Positions 60,876 to 64,000 of a stretch of DNA of 64,000 bases are shown here, one piece after another. A program made the translations under genes and the position numbers. The notes beneath the pieces are model-generated. The model did no database searches and was not told where the DNA came from. It saw only the letters and a program-made list of their open reading frames with translations. Source of the DNA: Kiritimatiellia bacterium (GTDB lineage: Bacteria; Verrucomicrobiota; Kiritimatiellia; RFP12; UBA1067); the NCBI GenBank assembly GCA_017406465.1, contig JAFQYM010000064.1:44803-108802 (forward strand), in the 5' to 3' direction. The first letter of the stretch is position 1; each line of letters begins with the position of its first letter.

Positions 60876-61128
60876 AAAATACCGCAGACAGATGACTCCG
60901 CGGCACATCCGCCGCGGCATCAAAGACCATCGCTATGTGGCTGTTTTATTCTGCGCCCGCAGGCAAGCGCTTGCCGCTGGGCACGTCCCCTGGCAACATG
61001 TAAAGGTCTTTGTGCGACAGCGCAAACAGAGTCAAAGCCATCGCGAGGCATTTCACTATCGCCAACATCCCTTTCTGCCCCATACTCGCCGCCAAATGTG
61101 AAATCTGACAATTTTGCAACTTCGCATC
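60876..61128. other. Intergenic stretch without recognisable gene
   Basis: Between the SWIM promoter and the right-edge cluster. Only short, non-conserved frames are seen. Confidence 0.3.
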
Positions 61129-61280
61129 TCAGAACGGCATGTCGCCGTCGTCGGGTTCTGGCGGCAGGCTGTTCGGGTCCGCCGGCCCTGGAACCTGCAC
61201 AGCGCCGTCGAGCTGTTCGAGCCGCAACGCCGTCAGGGCCGTTCGTGTATCACAATCTGTGTGTACTTGCTCATTCTCTA
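61129..61280 (-). pseudogene. Possible remnant of a single-stranded DNA-binding protein C-terminus
   Basis: A minus-strand frame ends PADPNSLPPEPDDGDMPF and a stop. An acidic tail ending in (D)MPF/IPF is the SSB C-terminal protein-interaction tip. No OB domain or start codon is found; the frame runs back into the Fic gene. A chance resemblance is possible. Confidence 0.25.
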
Positions 61281-62273
61281 TTATGCCACAATCCAGCGTC
61301 CGAATTTCTTGCCGCCCTCACGCTTGATGAGATTAGCATCCCTCAACTGACGAACGATCTTCTCAATCGCCTTTACCGTCAATCCCAATGCATTAGCAAG
61401 CTCAGCTTGCGTCAAATCAGGCTGCTTGCGCAAAAGGCACAATACCTTATCCCTACTTTTATCCCTACTCTTAACCCTACTTTCTTCCCCTACCTCATAT
61501 GCTCCACCCTTGGCCTTCAGTGTCCGAAGAATCTTGTCAAGCATGAACTCAATGAACGGAGCGATGTCCATGTCGTGTTCTTCAACCGCCCGTATCGCTG
61601 CATAATACTCCGACTGATGCGCCCATACGATGTTCTCAATTGGCGCGCCGTAAAAGAGCGGATTCCACGAGCCGAGCAACACGGTCTGCCAAAGGCGTCC
61701 AGTGCGCCCATTGCCGTCTGGAAATGGATGAATGTCCTCAAAGCACCAGTGAAAGACGCAACTCTTTATAAGCACTGGCTCATCGGAATCGGCAAGCCAC
61801 GCAAACAAGTCATCCATCAGTTCTGGAACGAGTTCAAAACGCGGAGCAAGATGCACGACTTCACCCTCGCCATTCATCACCCCCACGGCACACTTGCGGA
61901 ATTCGCCCGGATGCTCAACAAGCCCCTTCGTCATCAACGCGTGCGCCTTTAAGAGATCCTTAACCGAATACGCATTAAACGACCCAATCTTCGCATAGGC
62001 GCGATGGGCACCTTTCACTTCGTCAATTTCGCGCCGCGTTGCCACCACGCGCTTCCCCGCCAGCACGGCTGTGATCTGCTCCTCGGTCAGCGTGTTTCCC
62101 TCGATGGCCGTCGTCCCACGGATCGTGCGAATGTGATTGAGCTTTCTGAGCCGCACGCCATCCGGCCCCTCCATCACGATTTTGTATCGTTCCAATGCGG
62201 CGGCAATCTCCATAATGAGCCGCATCGCCTTGCCGCTCACCGTAAACTTCGGAATGTATTCGACCTTCTTCAT
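61281..62273 (-). CDS. Fic-family AMPylase-type protein
   Basis: A 330-residue Fic protein. The N-terminal part has the inhibitory-helix-like motif TTAIEGN (about residue 54). The core is HWCFEDIHPFPDGNGRTGRLW (HPFxDGNGRxxR, about 178-195). A C-terminal winged helix (LTQAELANALGLTVKAIEKIVRQL) probably binds DNA. Such proteins attach AMP or another nucleotide to protein hydroxyls and are often autoinhibited. Between core and winged helix three 12-bp repeats encode SRVKSRDKSRDK. It is the last gene of a small minus-strand operon. Confidence 0.92.
   Translation of the reverse strand: MKKVEYIPKFTVSGKAMRLIMEIAAALERYKIVMEGPDGVRLRKLNHIRTIRGTTAIEGNTLTEEQITAVLAGKRVVATRREIDEVKGAHRAYAKIGSFNAYSVKDLLKAHALMTKGLVEHPGEFRKCAVGVMNGEGEVVHLAPRFELVPELMDDLFAWLADSDEPVLIKSCVFHWCFEDIHPFPDGNGRTGRLWQTVLLGSWNPLFYGAPIENIVWAHQSEYYAAIRAVEEHDMDIAPFIEFMLDKILRTLKAKGGAYEVGEESRVKSRDKSRDKVLCLLRKQPDLTQAELANALGLTVKAIEKIVRQLRDANLIKREGGKKFGRWIVA
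61447..61482. repeat. 12-bp tandem repeat in the fic gene
   Basis: Three units, TTATCCCTACTT, TTATCCCTACTC and TTAACCCTACTT, in frame in the interdomain linker. Confidence 0.85.
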
Positions 62274-62287
62274 CCTTTACCTCCGCT

Positions 62288-62437
62288 TCATACCATCATT
62301 CGCACTGGCGCCAGTACGACCGACTTCCCCGTCTCGGCCTCGCCGAACTTGTTCTTGTCCGTCGCGGACTTGAATCGTTCGACACGGCACGTCTCAGTAG
62401 ACGCAAGCAGTTTTTCCAATTCGCTCTTCGTTATCAC
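62288..62437 (-). pseudogene. Truncated AlbA_2/ATP-dependent DNA-binding protein start
   Basis: A GTG-initiated 49-residue frame behind GAGGAGG: VITKSELEKLLASTETCRVERFK then SATDKNKFGEAETG. The ELEKLLAS.E..RVE..KS...KFGEA pattern matches the beginning of AlbA_2 (divergent AAA-4) DNA-binding proteins, which continue for several hundred residues elsewhere. Here it ends soon after. It was probably deleted, leaving a stub between the Fic gene and the 57-aa gene. Confidence 0.45.
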
Positions 62438-62482
62438 AGTGTTCCTCCTCGATGGATCATACCATACGACCGCCATCTTCCG

Positions 62483-62656
62483 TCAAAACGATTCCGTCAG
62501 ATTGCGCAGCTCCTCGCGGAGGCGCTCGGCCTCGGCTTCATCTCCATGCATGACGGCATACTCAAGCAACGCGCATAGCGCACCGTAGCACACACGCGAA
62601 GGCGGCTCAAATCGCTTGATCTCCGTTTTCGTATCGTTTCTCGGCGGCATCGCCAT
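62483..62656 (-). CDS. Small hypothetical protein (57 aa)
   Basis: MAMPPRNDTKTEIKRFEPP... CYGALCALLEYAVMHGDEAEAERLREELRNL. A single amphipathic helix pair, not recognised. It starts 5 nt after the helicase stop and lies in the same operon. Confidence 0.5.
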   Translation of the reverse strand: MAMPPRNDTKTEIKRFEPPSRVCYGALCALLEYAVMHGDEAEAERLREELRNLTESF

Positions 62657-62661
62657 AGTCT

Positions 62662-64000
62662 CTACTCCACCTTTTCTATTCCATCAATGGGGTCTGCCGC
62701 TTTAGCATTCCTAAAACGGTATGAGGCATCATTTTTCACGCGACTTACGCAAGCATCTATCTCATTGACAACTTGATGATGCCAGAAGCGAATCACATGC
62801 CAGCCTAATGCCTCCAGCAAAATGTCCCTGTGTATGTCATCAGCTTTACGGCAGCCGTTTCTATCGAGATGCCAGGCTTGTCCATCAACTTCAATATCTA
62901 TTTTGTGTTCTGGAATAGCCAAGTCAAGATAGCGTCCTGCGATTGGATATTGGGGTGTTGTTAAAACACCAGCGCTCTCCAATGCAATCCGCAGACGTTC
63001 CTCACCTGGTCCAATTGAGACCTTGCGCGGTGGGCGCGCTTCAGGAATCAACTTCTGTATGTAAGACAGGCCACTGGCAAACACTCTCTTTTTGTCCCCA
63101 AACGCGACAAACAAGTGTTTAGCTCTTGAAACGCTGACATTGTAAATATATTTGTTATCTGCCGATGTTATATACCATTCTTCCCCATGCTTCCTGTTAC
63201 CGTTCAATCCTAGCAGAAAAAGGATAACGTCGCACTCTCCGCCTTGGAAGCCATTGGCCGTATTGATCTGCGAATTTATGTCGAGCTGTTTTGGGAGAAC
63301 CAATCTGTTATCCGCCGCATATGTCTTAAATCTATTCACCAAATCTCGCAATGGGCTTATCACTCCTATTGTTCCAGCAAATCCACTACGCTTCAATCCT
63401 TTGAGATAATCCATTGCTGCTTCCATTTCGGCCTCATCGCCGCCAACAGCATTAATCCATTCCATTCCGGGCTTCAATCCATTTACTGCCGACTTCCCAT
63501 TTCTACCAGTCTCACAACAAAGACACAAACCGTGATCGTAAAACTCACTATTGAAATATTCGGCAATACCATCTGCACACCTGAAATGTTCGTCCAACAG
63601 CATTGCCTTTTGCGGCAACACTCCAAAGGCATTGTTTTCCCCGTAAGCAAATTTGCGGTACTCTGGCCCATCCAGGCGGTACTTGCGTCTAAAAGCAAGA
63701 TCACGTCCCTTCTTCAATGTGATTACTGGCGGAAATTGGTTAGGATCGCCAACTATCGCAATACGCTGTGCCCGATAAAGAACAGGTATCATCGGTGGAA
63801 TATCACATTGCGAAGCCTCGTCTATAATTGCAAGCGTGTACACAGCAGGGAGACAAGGAGCGGCACGTTTCAACGAAAGCATTGTAGCCGCCCAGGCAGG
63901 AAATATCCTCAGGTATTCGCCGAACGCCTTTAACGCTGTATCGTATTTATTCCCATCGCCTACAGATGCCATGAAAGGCAACGATGCCGTCCGCAAAACA
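62662..64000 (-). CDS. SF1 helicase (Dna2/AAA_12 type) with C-terminal DUF559/Vsr-like nuclease (partial)
   Basis: About 446 residues are present; the N-terminus, with Walker A, lies beyond the window. Motifs are LAIIDEASQCDIP (Walker B), GDPNQFPPV, DEHFRCADGIAEYFN, GVISPLRDLV, TANGFQGGECDVILF and YNVSVSRAKHLFVAFG. The last 110 residues (YLDLAIPEHKIDIEVDGQAWHLDR... DDIHRDILLEALGWHVIRFWHHQV) form a DUF559/Vsr-like endonuclease. Fusions of this kind are common in anti-phage loci. The downstream genes are a 57-aa protein, an AlbA_2 stub and Fic. Confidence 0.88.
   Translation of the reverse strand, partial: VLRTASLPFMASVGDGNKYDTALKAFGEYLRIFPAWAATMLSLKRAAPCLPAVYTLAIIDEASQCDIPPMIPVLYRAQRIAIVGDPNQFPPVITLKKGRDLAFRRKYRLDGPEYRKFAYGENNAFGVLPQKAMLLDEHFRCADGIAEYFNSEFYDHGLCLCCETGRNGKSAVNGLKPGMEWINAVGGDEAEMEAAMDYLKGLKRSGFAGTIGVISPLRDLVNRFKTYAADNRLVLPKQLDINSQINTANGFQGGECDVILFLLGLNGNRKHGEEWYITSADNKYIYNVSVSRAKHLFVAFGDKKRVFASGLSYIQKLIPEARPPRKVSIGPGEERLRIALESAGVLTTPQYPIAGRYLDLAIPEHKIDIEVDGQAWHLDRNGCRKADDIHRDILLEALGWHVIRFWHHQVVNEIDACVSRVKNDASYRFRNAKAADPIDGIEKVE

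Noticed and set aside
61139..61350. Plus-strand small frames beside the Fic gene
   Set aside because: No start signal or conservation; the minus strand explains the region better.

Overview
The window looks like chromosome from a G+C-rich Gram-negative bacterium of the Planctomycetes-Verrucomicrobia-Chlamydiae group, most like Kiritimatiellota or a relative. That placement is inference. It rests on a TonB-dependent receptor (outer membrane), a meso-DAP type MurE signature, GH95 and GH27 glycosidases with lipoprotein or signal-peptide exports, very large secreted proteins with thrombospondin-3-like calcium repeats, and a recurrent TGnTATAAT-type extended -10 box. Several of these boxes lie only 6-9 nt before the start codon, so the mRNAs would be nearly leaderless.

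Host part, left (1-28.5 kb). A partial class I fumarase beta subunit; a GH95 glycosidase; an SDR, aminotransferase and flavodiiron run; tRNA-Val(CAC); RNase P RNA beside a zinc-ribbon coiled-coil gene; tRNA-His and tRNA-Thr; a CDF transporter with queH; a block of five unrecognised membrane or lipoprotein genes; a TonB receptor; recD2-dus on the plus strand; a thioesterase with the fumarase alpha subunit; a nitrilase / GH27 alpha-galactosidase / TIM-barrel operon; murE-queF; a coiled-coil membrane protein; purM; and fba.

Island (28.62-52.63 kb). A 60-bp perfect direct repeat of the 3' part of tRNA-Val(GAC) marks both ends. The intact tRNA is at the right end and a fragment is at the left, next to the stump of a tyrosine integrase. 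The island holds one long minus-strand defence operon: AbiEi-AbiEii, a frameshifted Z1 helicase, a YhcG/DUF1016 nuclease, type III Mod and Res, an ASCH protein, then small unknowns. It also holds a three-gene secreted-protein operon that includes a 1509-residue protein with an alpha/beta-hydrolase region. On the plus strand a divergently transcribed unit has a roughly 210-nt highly structured leader, then 111-aa, 545-aa, ADP-ribosylglycohydrolase and 122-aa genes. I recognise only the glycohydrolase there, and this unit is the best candidate for an undescribed system. Removing the island would bring pgk, tRNA-Val and fba together.

Host part, right (52.6-64 kb). pgk, rpsT, guaA, a secreted EEP-family phosphohydrolase, hisF-hisH, an NSS transporter behind a SWIM zinc-finger gene, and a second mobile or defence-like cluster at the right edge (Fic protein, remnant of an AlbA_2-type gene, a small gene, and a SF1 helicase with a DUF559/Vsr-like nuclease tail cut by the window end).

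A genome-wide habit is visible: short repeats or small palindromic elements sit in frame inside conserved genes (murE, dus, hisH, an aminotransferase, fic, yhcG, the 1509-aa gene) and in rnpB.
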